The notes: a model not told the origin generated them from the sequence alone. A stretch of DNA of 11,105 nucleotides from an uncultured Actinomycetes bacterium (GCA_945957335.1 CAMFLJ010000101.1:1-11105); one strand, 5' to 3'. Counted from the stretch's first letter, positions 1 to 8,457 are shown. A program made the numbers and translations.

Positions 1-550
1 GGAACGGGTTGAACAGTGCGAGCCACTGGCCGCTGCCGAAGAGGGTCGTGCCCACCGGGAAGTACAAGTGTCCGCTCGGCGCCGAGGCGCAGTCGGACAC
101 CGACTGGCCGTCCTTGCCGACGAGCTCGTGGGCGACGCTGATCTGGCCCCCGGTGACCTCGACCATGGCGGCGGCCCACGGCGCCTTCACCTGGTCGCTG
201 ACCTTCAGGGCGGTGCTGGCGTGGGCGGCGATCTCGATCGGCACGGCCTTGGCCGCAGCCCCCTCGGGGTAGAGCGTGACGACACCGGTGGAGGCGGTGT
301 CGGAGGCGTTCGACACCACGACGGTCTGCTCGGCCGGGCCGGCGCCCTCGCCCGTGGTGGCGCCGGTGGCGCTTCCCGCCGCGCAGTACCAGGTGGAGCT
401 GAGCGTGCCGGCCGGAGCGGCCGTGGGCGTGAGCTCGGCGAGGCGCACCGCCGGCGCGGTGCTGCCGTTCGAACGGCCCTCGACGACGACGGCAGCCACC
501 AGGAGGACGGGAAGCAGCACGAGGATCGGCAGGCGCCACACGCGGCTCAT
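1..550 (-). CDS. DUF5719-like secreted/anchored protein, C-terminus cut by window edge
   Basis: Reading leftward from an ATG at 550, an open frame of 183 codons runs off the left edge without a stop. Residues 7-23 are a hydrophobic signal or anchor segment after a short Arg-containing N-terminus, so the rest should lie outside the membrane. The exported part has a WYC motif at 54-56, a second Cys at 154 and a YFPVGTT segment at 163-169 followed by a LFNP motif at 179-182. These fit, from memory, the actinobacterial DUF5719 family, which has no known function and tends to sit beside a large GT2 membrane protein, as here. The ATG overlaps the upstream gene's TGA (ATGA, 547-550) and has a strong Shine-Dalgarno just upstream, so the start is well supported and translation is probably coupled. 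A role in surface glycan assembly is guessed from context only. Confidence 0.82.
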   Translation of the reverse strand, partial: MSRVWRLPILVLLPVLLVAAVVVEGRSNGSTAPAVRLAELTPTAAPAGTLSSTWYCAAGSATGATTGEGAGPAEQTVVVSNASDTASTGVVTLYPEGAAAKAVPIEIAAHASTALKVSDQVKAPWAAAMVEVTGGQISVAHELVGKDGQSVSDCASAPSGHLYFPVGTTLFGSGQWLALFNPF

Positions 551-3500
551 CGGGCGCTCCCCTCCTCGGTGCCGCCGGCGGGGGGCTCGTCGTCCGCCGG
601 GTCATCGTCCGACGGCTCGTCCCCGGTCGCCTCGTCCTTCGTCGCCTCGACCTCTGCCTCGACCTCGGGCGCCGGCGCCGGCGCCGGCGCGGGCACCGTC
701 ACGACGGGGACGGCCATGGTCGGGCGGTCGTCGCCCCCGGGGTCGGCTCCGAACAGCGAGTCGAGATCGGGGCCGACCACCACGTGGCGGCGCTCGGGCC
801 GGGCGGGCGCCGGGGCCGGCTCGTCGGCGAGGTCGGTGCGCTCGTCCTCGCGGACGCGGACCCTCAGCAGGTAGGCGATGGCCAGCACCCACAGCAGCAC
901 CTGGCCGAGCAGGGCCAGCCACCGGGTCACCGGGGTGTCGAAGCGGAGGGTGCCCTGGCCGGCGGTGTCGACCGGGAAGCTGTTGGCCCAGCCGAGCGCC
1001 TCCTGGGAGGGCACCGACGTGCCGTCGACCTCGAGCGACCAGCCGCGTCCGGCGGCCGACACGAACAGCTGGCCCGGCGCGTCGAAGGTCCCCGACCAGT
1101 CGGAGTAGCCGTCGATGTCGGGGAGCACGGCCGGGGCGGCGGCGATGCCGGGCACCACTCGGTCGGTCAGGGCGTCGCCGCCCGACGGGAGCGTGGTGGC
1201 GGCCGGCAGGAGGGCGCGGGACGGACCGAAGGCGGTGTTGCGGTACACCCGCACACCGGCGTTGACGGTGATCGAGTCGAGGTCGAGCTGGCCGTCGAGC
1301 ACCGCCAGCAGGTCGCCCGGCACGTGGGTGGTGTCCTGAGCGTAGGGGTCGGGAGCGGGCGCCAGCGGCACGACGATGTACTTCACGGCCATCGGGGCGA
1401 GGAGGGAGCCGAGGCGGGTGGTGGCACCCGAGGCGGCCACCTGGAGGGCCGACTCGGTGGCCGAGGCGGCGCCGAGATCACCGGCCCACTCCTCGGCGAT
1501 GGTGGGGGTGCCGGCCGAGGAGGTGGCGAACGCCATCGTGCGGTTGGGGCCGAGGTCGTCGACCTCCGGCGCGTCGAGGCGCCAGCCGGCCAGGGGGATG
1601 GCGCTGGCGTCGCCCACCCACAGCACCCGGTCGGTCTGGGCGTCGGTGGGCGTGTCGAGGAAGCGCAGGGTCGACTGGTAGTCGCCGCGGGGCAGGTCCC
1701 AGCGGCCCGACATGGTGGTGCCGAGCGCCGGCAGGACCGCCATCACGAAGGCGGCACCGGCGAGCAACGACACGATCTGGCGCCACCCGAAGTGGTAGTC
1801 GGGCAGATCCACCTCGAAGGCGGCCATGCCGAGCCCGGCCGCGAGCGCCAGGCCGACAGCGGCGGGGACGAGCAGGACGTCGGGCGACGGGAAGCCGGAG
1901 TCGAACCACCCCTGGCCCGCCACCCACGCGGCCGAGAAGCCGGCCGCGGCGAGCAGCCAGCCACGGACCGCCCACCCGAGGCGCCAGCGCCGGCCGATCA
2001 GCAGCGGCAGCAGGGCGGTGACGAGGACGGCCCAGCCGAAGAGGCCGGCGCCGTAGGGGCCGGTGGCGAAGCGCAGGACCTCGGAGAGGCCGAGGGGCCG
2101 ACCGCTGGTGGAGTTGACCCCGACGAGCGCGCTCCAGCCCTTGGCGCCCGTGAGGCTCCACGGCAGCTGCAGCACGACACCGACGAGCGCACCGCCGAGG
2201 CCGACGCCGAGGATGCGTCCCGCTCCGGCACCCTGGCCGGCGAGGAGGCCGCCCACCACCAGCACGATCGAGCAGGCCACCACGAGCAGGACGACGCTGG
2301 GCTCGATGGTGGCGGCCAGCGCGGTGATCACGCCGACGGCGACGGCCCGCTGGACCAGCGGCCGGTGGCGCACACCGGGGCCGGCGCTGCCACCGATGTC
2401 GCCGAAGGGGGCGAGGCGGCTGGCGGCGGCCAGCTGGGAGAGGACGAACGGCACCGCGGCGTAGGCGGCCAGGCCACCCCAGCGGGCCTCGGCCATGGCG
2501 TTGGCGGGCAGGGCCACGATCACGTAGGCGACGGTGGCCACGATGCGGGCGCGGCGCGAGCCGATGGGCTTGGTGAAGCGCCACATGCCGACCGCGCCGA
2601 GGGGCCACAGCCCGAGGATCAGCACCTTGCGCAGCACGCCCACGGCGCCCAGGAACACCACCCCGAGCCCGCCGAAGATGCCGAAGCCGGTGGGCGCGGG
2701 GTCGGTCGAGCCGAGGCCGACGGTCTGGAAGCCGCTGATCCAACGGCTGAGCATCTGGCCCGGGCCCAGGAAGGGCTGGAACTGCCCGACCGCGGGGATG
2801 TCGCCGGCGCCGAAGAGGAGCTCGCGGCTGCCCAGCAGCATGAGCAGGACGAGGATCGTCCACACCATCACCGAGGTCGTGGCCCGGGCGGTGCGGATGT
2901 TGGCGACGAAGTCGCGTCGGCCCGACTCGTCGCGCCCGAGCTGGGCGCGCAGGAACGCGGAGAGGCGGGCGCTCCCCCGGCTCTGGAACGACCGGACGTC
3001 GCCGTCGGGCACCCTCCTGACCCCGGAGAGCTGGGAGCGGCGACGGCGGGCCGAGCCGCCGTGGCTGAGGTTCCAGGCCCAGGCGCCGGCGGTGTCGCGG
3101 GCGTGGCGGAGCCGGCCCAGGCACAGCGCCTGCACGATCTCCATGAGGGCCAGGACGAGCGCGATCGGGGTGGTGCGCAGCCGGGTGCCGAAGGTCTGGT
3201 TGACGCGCTGGGCCCGCAGGCGGTGGCGCTGCTGGAGGCGCCGCCGGTCGTCGACGGGCCGGCGCACGCCCAGGGCCTCGAGGTGGGCCACGCGGGCTGC
3301 GGGGGCCACCACCACCCGGGCGCCGGCGGCGTGGGCGCGCCAGCACAGGTCGAGGTCCTCGCCGTGGAAGGTCATGGCCCGGTCGAACCCACCCACCGCC
3401 TCGAAGAGGTCGGCGCGCACGAGCGTGGCGGCGCCCGGGACGTAGAAGACGTCGCGGACCGCGTCGTGCTGGGACTGGTCGAGGTCGCCCCGCTCGACGT

Positions 3501-4005
3501 AGTTGATCGGCTGGCCGTAGCGGTCGGCGCCCATGCCCACCGACAGGAGGCGGCGGGGCTCGGCCCACTGGACGACCTTGGGCCCGACGACGCCGGCGTT
3601 CGAGCGGAACGCCTCCTCGACCATGACCCGCACCGCGTCGGGGGCCAGGCGCACGTCGTCGTGGCAGAACAGGTGGAACGCCGCGCCCTGGACCGCCACC
3701 AGGACCTCGTCGGCGGCGGCCGCGTAGCCCGGATCGGTGTCGAGGCGGCGCAGGTGGGCCTCGGGCAGGACCGACGCGACCCGGCGCCGGAGGGCCTCGC
3801 CGTCGGCGCTGGCGGTGTCGACGACGAAGACCGAGATGCTCGGGTAGTCCTGGGCCCGGATGCTCTCGAGGGCCTCCTCGAACCACCAGCCGGGGTCGTG
3901 CGCGACGACCGTCACGACGACGGCGGGGGCCGGCCCCGGAGGGTCGTCGGGCCCGGCATCGGCACTGCCGGCGGTGCGCGTACGGAGGTCTTCGGGGTCA
4001 GTCAC
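547..4005 (-). CDS. Large GT2 glycosyltransferase fused to multi-pass membrane region
   Basis: This 1152-residue protein starts with GTG. Residues about 28-245 are a GT-A fold family 2 glycosyltransferase: VVVTVVAHD opening strand, Asp63, the HDD metal/nucleotide motif at 115-117, and the GEDLDLCWR acceptor-site motif at 215-223. About a dozen hydrophobic segments follow between roughly 280 and 760 (for example 376-392, 441-473, 488-505, 553-590, 598-613, 652-671, 680-697, 706-728, 742-760). Residues 765-1025 look like an outer-face globular domain, closed by a last membrane segment at 1029-1047. The cytoplasmic tail (about 1050-1152) is acidic and Pro/Ala-rich. The membrane part is reminiscent of GT-C lipid-linked glycosyltransferases such as AftD, but I see no firm catalytic signature there. 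The likely role is building or exporting a surface glycan; the substrate is unknown. No Shine-Dalgarno is visible, and a TACCCT -10-like hexamer lies 12-17 bases upstream. Confidence 0.88.
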   Translation of the reverse strand: MTDPEDLRTRTAGSADAGPDDPPGPAPAVVVTVVAHDPGWWFEEALESIRAQDYPSISVFVVDTASADGEALRRRVASVLPEAHLRRLDTDPGYAAAADEVLVAVQGAAFHLFCHDDVRLAPDAVRVMVEEAFRSNAGVVGPKVVQWAEPRRLLSVGMGADRYGQPINYVERGDLDQSQHDAVRDVFYVPGAATLVRADLFEAVGGFDRAMTFHGEDLDLCWRAHAAGARVVVAPAARVAHLEALGVRRPVDDRRRLQQRHRLRAQRVNQTFGTRLRTTPIALVLALMEIVQALCLGRLRHARDTAGAWAWNLSHGGSARRRRSQLSGVRRVPDGDVRSFQSRGSARLSAFLRAQLGRDESGRRDFVANIRTARATTSVMVWTILVLLMLLGSRELLFGAGDIPAVGQFQPFLGPGQMLSRWISGFQTVGLGSTDPAPTGFGIFGGLGVVFLGAVGVLRKVLILGLWPLGAVGMWRFTKPIGSRRARIVATVAYVIVALPANAMAEARWGGLAAYAAVPFVLSQLAAASRLAPFGDIGGSAGPGVRHRPLVQRAVAVGVITALAATIEPSVVLLVVACSIVLVVGGLLAGQGAGAGRILGVGLGGALVGVVLQLPWSLTGAKGWSALVGVNSTSGRPLGLSEVLRFATGPYGAGLFGWAVLVTALLPLLIGRRWRLGWAVRGWLLAAAGFSAAWVAGQGWFDSGFPSPDVLLVPAAVGLALAAGLGMAAFEVDLPDYHFGWRQIVSLLAGAAFVMAVLPALGTTMSGRWDLPRGDYQSTLRFLDTPTDAQTDRVLWVGDASAIPLAGWRLDAPEVDDLGPNRTMAFATSSAGTPTIAEEWAGDLGAASATESALQVAASGATTRLGSLLAPMAVKYIVVPLAPAPDPYAQDTTHVPGDLLAVLDGQLDLDSITVNAGVRVYRNTAFGPSRALLPAATTLPSGGDALTDRVVPGIAAAPAVLPDIDGYSDWSGTFDAPGQLFVSAAGRGWSLEVDGTSVPSQEALGWANSFPVDTAGQGTLRFDTPVTRWLALLGQVLLWVLAIAYLLRVRVREDERTDLADEPAPAPARPERRHVVVGPDLDSLFGADPGGDDRPTMAVPVVTVPAPAPAPAPEVEAEVEATKDEATGDEPSDDDPADDEPPAGGTEEGSAR
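557..567 (-). promoter_or_regulatory. Strong Shine-Dalgarno for the DUF5719-like gene
   Basis: The minus strand reads GAGGAGGGGAG, ending 6 bases before the ATG at 550. It is the clearest ribosome binding site in the window and lies inside the last codons of the upstream GT2 gene. It supports ATG 550 as the start despite the 4-base overlap. Confidence 0.7.
671..690. repeat. GCCGGC hexamer tandem repeat inside the GT2 gene
   Basis: Three perfect copies of GCCGGC plus two bases, in frame. On the minus strand they encode the alternating Pro-Ala run at about residues 1106-1113 of the GT2 protein, followed by an EVEAEVE repeat. This is low-complexity coding DNA that could change length by slippage in steps of two residues. 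Confidence 0.7.
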
Positions 4006-4016
4006 GACGACCGGCG

Positions 4017-4022
4017 AGGGTA
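4017..4022 (-). promoter_or_regulatory. Candidate -10 hexamer for the GT2 gene
   Basis: The minus strand reads TACCCT, matching the actinobacterial TANNNT -10 pattern. Its last base is 12 positions from the GTG at 4005, which would give a leader of only about 5 bases. No convincing -35 element is visible. It lies back to back with the 4056 hexamer of the opposite gene. Confidence 0.35.
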
Positions 4023-4055
4023 GTCGTCCGATCGTGGATCCCGGTTCACCCCGTC

Positions 4056-4061
4056 TACGCT
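4056..4061 (+). promoter_or_regulatory. Candidate -10 hexamer for a leaderless transcript
   Basis: TACGCT ends exactly 7 positions before the A of the ATG at 4068. If it is the -10 box, transcription would begin at the start codon, the leaderless arrangement common in Actinobacteria. No Shine-Dalgarno precedes the ATG, which agrees. The -35 region has no recognisable consensus. Confidence 0.45.
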
Positions 4062-4067
4062 GGGGCT

Positions 4068-4262
4068 ATGGCACCGGACCCGCTCGACGACCTGCGGCGC
4101 GGGGCCCGGGATGTCGCCGTGACCGGCCTGGGCCTCGGGATCCTCGGCTTCCAGCGCCTCCAGGTGCGCCGCCGTGAGCTCGAGAAGGCCCTCGGCGTCG
4201 GCCTCCCTCCGTCCCCGAACGAGGTCGGTCGGCTCGTCGGCCGCCTCACCGGCGACGACTGA
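4068..4262 (+). CDS. Small protein of unknown function (64 residues)
   Basis: I do not recognise a named family. The ATG-TGA frame encodes 64 residues with an acidic start, a moderately hydrophobic glycine-rich stretch (residues 15-28, VAVTGLGLGILGFQ), then a basic patch (RLQVRRREL, 29-37) and a proline-containing end. The middle could be a membrane-touching helix or an amphipathic helix. Support for its being real: it fills the gap between divergent genes, has a leaderless-type -10 at the right spacing, keeps the G/C-rich third codon positions of its neighbours, and ends 9 bases before the glycosyltransferase start, so it is likely the first gene of that transcript. I have an impression of similar short proteins in related Acidimicrobiia, but that is recall, not evidence. 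Confidence 0.65.
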   Translation: MAPDPLDDLRRGARDVAVTGLGLGILGFQRLQVRRRELEKALGVGLPPSPNEVGRLVGRLTGDD

Positions 4263-4271
4263 GCCAGCGCC

Positions 4272-5417
4272 TTGCGCATCGCCCTCGACACGACCTCGCT
4301 GATCGGTGCCCGCACCGGCGTGGGCACGTTCACCGCCGAGCTCGTCGCCCGCCTGGCGGTCGACCCCTCCGTCGAGGTCTCGGCCTTCGCCGTCACCCGC
4401 CGGGGGGCGGGGGCCATGGCTGCCGCGCTGCCGACCGGGGTGCGGGCGGTGCGGCGCCCGATGGTGGCCCGGCCGCTGCGGTGGTGCTGGACCCGTGCCG
4501 ACCGCCCCCCGATCGAGTGGTGGACCGGCGCCGTCGACGTGGTCCACGGCCCCAACTTCGTGGTGCCACCGGCCCGGCGGGCGGCCGAGGTCGTGACCGT
4601 CCACGACCTCACCTGCGTGCGCTTCCCCGAGATGTGCACCGCCGACGTGCTGCAGGTGCCGGGCCTGCTCCGACGGGCCCTGGCCCGGGGCGCCTGGGTG
4701 CACACGGTGTCGGAGTCGGTGGCGGCCGAGGTGGTCGAGGCCTTCTCGGCCGACCCCGAGCGCGTCGTCACCGTCCCCAACGGCGCTCCCGAGCCGCTCG
4801 CCCCCGGTGAGAGGGAGCGCCTCGCCCCCGAGGGCCGTCGGGTCGCCGGGGCCGAGCGCTACGTGCTCGCCCTGGGCACGCTCGAGCCCCGCAAGGACCT
4901 CCCCACCCTCGTGCGCGCCTTCGACCTGCTCGCCGACGACGACCCCGACCTGCGGCTGGTGCTGGCCGGGCCCGACGGCTGGGGGGCCGACCAGGTCAGC
5001 GCGGCGATCCTCGCCGCCCGCCACGGCGACCGCGTCCGCCGCCTCGGATGGGTCGCCGACGGCGCCCGTCGTGCCCTGCTCGCCGGGGCCGCGGTCGTGG
5101 CCTACCCGTCGCGGTACGAGGGGTTCGGCCTGCCGCCGCTCGAGGCGCTCGCCGCCGGCACGCCCGTGGTGGCCACCCGGGCCGGGGCCCTGCCCGAGGT
5201 GCTCGACGATGCCGCTGAGTGGGCCGAGGTGGGCGACCCCGGGTCGGTCGCCGCTGCCCTCCACACCGTGCTCGACGACCCCGAGCGGGCCGCGGCCATC
5301 GTGACCGCCGGCCGCCGCCGCCTCGACACCTACTCCTGGGACCGCACCGCGGCGGGCCTCACCGACCTCTACCGGCGTGCCGCGGGCGACGGCCCGACCC
5401 CTGCCGGGCCCCGGTGA
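4272..5417 (+). CDS. GT4-family glycosyltransferase
   Basis: This 381-residue GT-B fold enzyme probably transfers a sugar from a nucleotide donor, plausibly GDP-mannose or GDP-D-rhamnose, to a glycan at the cytoplasmic face of the membrane. The N-terminal domain opens with MRIALDTTSL and a glycine-rich acceptor loop (ARTGVGTF, 13-20) and carries VTVHDL at 108-113. The donor half has VPNG at 168-171, LGTLEPRKDL at 201-210 (Arg207, Lys208), and the EX7E signature at Glu283-Glu291 (EGFGLPPLE), typical of retaining GT4 mannosyltransferase-like enzymes. Length is normal for the family. The start is TTG at 4272; no ATG or GTG fits the conserved N-terminus, and no Shine-Dalgarno is seen. It follows the 64-residue gene by 9 bases and precedes rmd by 73. 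Donor and acceptor cannot be read from the sequence. Confidence 0.9.
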   Translation: MRIALDTTSLIGARTGVGTFTAELVARLAVDPSVEVSAFAVTRRGAGAMAAALPTGVRAVRRPMVARPLRWCWTRADRPPIEWWTGAVDVVHGPNFVVPPARRAAEVVTVHDLTCVRFPEMCTADVLQVPGLLRRALARGAWVHTVSESVAAEVVEAFSADPERVVTVPNGAPEPLAPGERERLAPEGRRVAGAERYVLALGTLEPRKDLPTLVRAFDLLADDDPDLRLVLAGPDGWGADQVSAAILAARHGDRVRRLGWVADGARRALLAGAAVVAYPSRYEGFGLPPLEALAAGTPVVATRAGALPEVLDDAAEWAEVGDPGSVAAALHTVLDDPERAAAIVTAGRRRLDTYSWDRTAAGLTDLYRRAAGDGPTPAGPR

Positions 5418-5426
5418 CCGGTGCCC

Positions 5427-5432
5427 TAAGCT
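5427..5432 (+). promoter_or_regulatory. Candidate -10 hexamer before rmd
   Basis: TAAGCT fits TANNNT and lies in the 73-base gap after the GT4 gene. Transcription would start near 5439, giving an rmd leader of about 50 bases that contains the 5444-5464 hairpin. The -35 region shows no clear consensus. Confidence 0.35.
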
Positions 5433-5443
5433 CGAACCTCACC

Positions 5444-5464
5444 GCTCCCGGGCCCACCGGGAGC
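5444..5464 (+). terminator. Perfect 8-bp GC hairpin between GT4 gene and rmd
   Basis: The arms GCTCCCGG (5444-5451) and CCGGGAGC (5457-5464) are perfectly complementary around a 5-base loop. There is no T-run after it. It could be a U-less terminator for the GT4 gene, or a structured 5' leader element of rmd if transcription starts near 5439. Confidence 0.4.
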
Positions 5465-5490
5465 CGATCACGGGGACCCACCAGCACGCG

Positions 5491-6429
5491 ATGAAGGCGC
5501 TCGTCACCGGCTCGGCCGGGTTCGTCGGACGGCACCTCATCGCGCACCTCCTCGCCATGGGCGACACGGTCGTCGGCATCGACCGCGAGGACGGGGTCGA
5601 CCTCAACGACGCCACCGCCATGGCCACCGCGGTCGCCGACGCGGCACCCGACGTCGTCTACCACCTCGGCGGCTGGAGCGACGTGGGTGCCTCGTGGGAG
5701 CACCCCCAGGCGTCCTTCGAGGTCAACGCCATCGGCACGCTCAACCTGCTCCAGGCGTGCGTCGCCCACGGCTCACCCCGGGTGCTGGCGGTGAGCAGCG
5801 CCGACGTCTACGGGCGCGTCCGGGCCGACGACCTCCCCATCGCCGAGAACACCGAGCTGCGACCGGTCACGCCCTACGCCGCCAGCAAGGCGGCGGCCGA
5901 GAACGTCGCCCTCCAGGCCTGGCTCGGCTACGGCCTCGAGACCCTCCGGGTGCGGGCGTTCAACCACCTCGGCCCCGGGCAGAGCACCTCGTTCGTCGCC
6001 CCCGCCCTCGCCGAGCGCATCGCCGCCAACGAGCGCGACGGCTCCGACGAGGTGCCCGTCGGCAACCTCACCCCGCGGCGCGACATCACCGACGTGCGCG
6101 ACGTCGTGCGGGCCTACCGGCTGCTCATGGAGCACGGCGTGCCGGGCGACGTCTACAACGTCTGCACGGGCGTCGACCTGTCGATCGAGGAGCTGGCCAC
6201 CGAGCTCATCGGCCTGGCGTCGCGCCCCATGCGGCTGTGCCCCGACCCGTCGCTGCAGCGCAGCATCGAGACCCCGGTGCTCCGTGGTGACAACGCCAAG
6301 CTGCGGGCCGCCACGGGCTGGGCGCCTGAGCACCTCCTCGAGACCACCCTCCTCGACGTCCTCACCGAGCAGCGCGCCCGGTTCGACGTCGCCCTCGATG
6401 CCACGGGGCCGGGCCCCGACGCGTCGTAG
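5491..6429 (+). CDS. rmd: GDP-6-deoxy-D-mannose reductase (RMD-type SDR)
   Basis: A 312-residue extended short-chain dehydrogenase/reductase. The Rossmann glycine motif GSAGFVG is at 7-13, the catalytic region SSADVYG at 102-108, and the YxxxK pair at Tyr129 and Lys133. The RAFNHLGPGQ segment (155-164) and RRDITDVRDVVRAY (196-209) are characteristic of RMD enzymes, which use NAD(P)H to reduce GDP-4-keto-6-deoxy-D-mannose to GDP-D-rhamnose in the cytoplasm. Gmd, which makes that substrate, is the next gene, 56 bases downstream, and this strengthens the call. The frame is open from further upstream, but ATG 5491 is chosen because the Rossmann fold begins immediately there and the upstream extension would overlap the GT4 gene. 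A related 4-epimerase/reductase of another NDP-sugar is the main alternative. Confidence 0.82.
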   Translation: MKALVTGSAGFVGRHLIAHLLAMGDTVVGIDREDGVDLNDATAMATAVADAAPDVVYHLGGWSDVGASWEHPQASFEVNAIGTLNLLQACVAHGSPRVLAVSSADVYGRVRADDLPIAENTELRPVTPYAASKAAAENVALQAWLGYGLETLRVRAFNHLGPGQSTSFVAPALAERIAANERDGSDEVPVGNLTPRRDITDVRDVVRAYRLLMEHGVPGDVYNVCTGVDLSIEELATELIGLASRPMRLCPDPSLQRSIETPVLRGDNAKLRAATGWAPEHLLETTLLDVLTEQRARFDVALDATGPGPDAS

Positions 6430-6432
6430 GAT
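6427..6432 (+). promoter_or_regulatory. Candidate -10 hexamer before gmd
   Basis: TAGGAT fits TANNNT and overlaps the TAG stop of rmd. It would give gmd a leader of roughly 47 bases. A TAG stop makes half the match automatic, and there is no good -35, so this is weak. Confidence 0.25.
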
Positions 6433-6485
6433 CGCACCCGACCCGCGCCGCTCCCCCTGACGCGGAAAGAGCCTGGACACCCACC

Positions 6486-7466
<981 letters not shown>

Positions 7467-7470
7467 GACC

Positions 7471-8457
7471 TTGATCGTCACCCTGGCCGGCGGCGTCGGC
7501 GCGGCGCGCATGCTCGCCGGGCTCGTGCAGGTGGTCGACCCCGACCACCTCACCGCCGTGGTCAACGTCGGCGACGACCTCGTCCTGCACGGCCTGCACA
7601 TCTCGCCCGACCTCGACACGGTCACCTACACCCTCGCCGGCGCCATCAACACCGAGACCGGCTGGGGCCTCACGGGTGAGACCTGGCAGGCCCGCGACAT
7701 GGTCGAGCGCTACGGCGGCGTGAGCTGGTTCGGCCTGGGCGACCGCGACCTCGGCACCCACCTGTACCGCACCCAGCGCCTGTCCGAGGGGGCCGACCTG
7801 GCCACCGTCACCGCCGAGATCACCGCGGCGTGGGACCTCGGGCTGCGCGTCGTGCCGGTCACCTGCGACCCGCTGCGCACGATGGTCACCCTGGCCGCCG
7901 ACGACCCCGAGGGCCCGGGTTCGCCCGGATTGCCCGCCGGCAGCGAGATCGGCTTCCAGGAGTACTTCGTGCAGCGCCACCACTCGGTGCCCGTGGCGTC
8001 GGTCCGCATCGCCGGCGCCGACGCCGCCCGCCCCACGCCCGGGGTGCTCGACGCCATCGCCGGCGCCGACGCCGTGGTCGTGGCCCCGTCGAACCCCATC
8101 GTGTCGATCGGGCCGGTCCTGGCCGTCCCCGGCGTCCGCGAGGCCGTCACCGCCCGGCGCGAGCAGGTCGTGGCCGTCTCACCGATCGTCGCCGGGGCCG
8201 CCCTCAAGGGCCCCGCCGACCGCATGCTCACCGAGCTCGGACACGAGGCCAGCGTCGTGGGCGTCGCCCGCCTCTACGCCCCGTTCGCCGGCACCCTCGT
8301 GATCGACGAGGCCGACGCCGACCGGGTCGACGAGGTCGAGGCCGAGGGGCTGCGCTGCGTCGTCACACCCACCGTGATGCGCTCCCCCGAGACGGCCGCC
8401 GCACTCGCCCGCGCCACCCTCGCCGCGGTCGGCGTCGCCACGGAGCCGGCGCCGTGA
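7471..8457 (+). CDS. cofD: 2-phospho-L-lactate (or phosphoenolpyruvate) transferase CofD/FbiA
   Basis: This F420 biosynthesis enzyme transfers a phospho-lactate or phosphoenolpyruvate-derived group from the guanosine-diphosphate-activated donor onto the deazaflavin Fo, giving (dehydro-)F420-0. In 328 residues it shows GGVGAAR (7-13), VNVGDD (31-36), HISPDLDTVTYTLAG (43-57), APSNPIVSIGP (205-215) and SPIVAGAALKGPADRM (237-252), which together are diagnostic for CofD. Actinobacterial homologues (FbiA) are known to use the phosphoenolpyruvate-derived donor, but I cannot separate the two from sequence alone. Start is TTG at 7471, chosen because it begins the conserved strand (IVTLAGGVG) and lies 4 bases after the gmd stop; no Shine-Dalgarno is visible. 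Its TGA overlaps the GTG of cofE. Confidence 0.97.
   Translation: MIVTLAGGVGAARMLAGLVQVVDPDHLTAVVNVGDDLVLHGLHISPDLDTVTYTLAGAINTETGWGLTGETWQARDMVERYGGVSWFGLGDRDLGTHLYRTQRLSEGADLATVTAEITAAWDLGLRVVPVTCDPLRTMVTLAADDPEGPGSPGLPAGSEIGFQEYFVQRHHSVPVASVRIAGADAARPTPGVLDAIAGADAVVVAPSNPIVSIGPVLAVPGVREAVTARREQVVAVSPIVAGAALKGPADRMLTELGHEASVVGVARLYAPFAGTLVIDEADADRVDEVEAEGLRCVVTPTVMRSPETAAALARATLAAVGVATEPAP
8440..8445 (+). promoter_or_regulatory. Shine-Dalgarno deciding the cofE start
   Basis: ACGGAG lies 8 bases before the GTG at 8454, inside the end of cofD. It supports this GTG as the cofE start, although the cofE frame is open far upstream. Confidence 0.5.

Noticed and set aside
1478..3886. 802-codon minus-strand frame within the GT2 gene
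   Set aside because: Same strand but a shifted frame; translation is Arg/Pro-rich without domains, while the overlapping frame has clear GT2 motifs.
784..4023. Long plus-strand open frame of 1079 codons
   Set aside because: It is antisense to the GT2 gene; its translation is a Gly/Ala/Arg/His-rich low-complexity string with no motif, an effect of very high G+C third positions in the real frame.
5377..5490. Upstream extension of rmd by 38 codons
   Set aside because: It would overlap the GT4 gene, and its residues (Pro/Arg/His-rich) do not belong to the SDR fold, which starts at ATG 5491.
6404..6418. Small palindrome CGGGGC-CGG-GCCCCG at the 3' end of rmd
   Set aside because: Six-bp GC stems arise often by chance in such G+C-rich DNA, and it is inside coding sequence; not strong enough to call a terminator.
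7830..8453. Upstream extension of the cofE frame
   Set aside because: Arg-rich translation inside cofD; GTG 8454 has a Shine-Dalgarno and begins the CofE domain.
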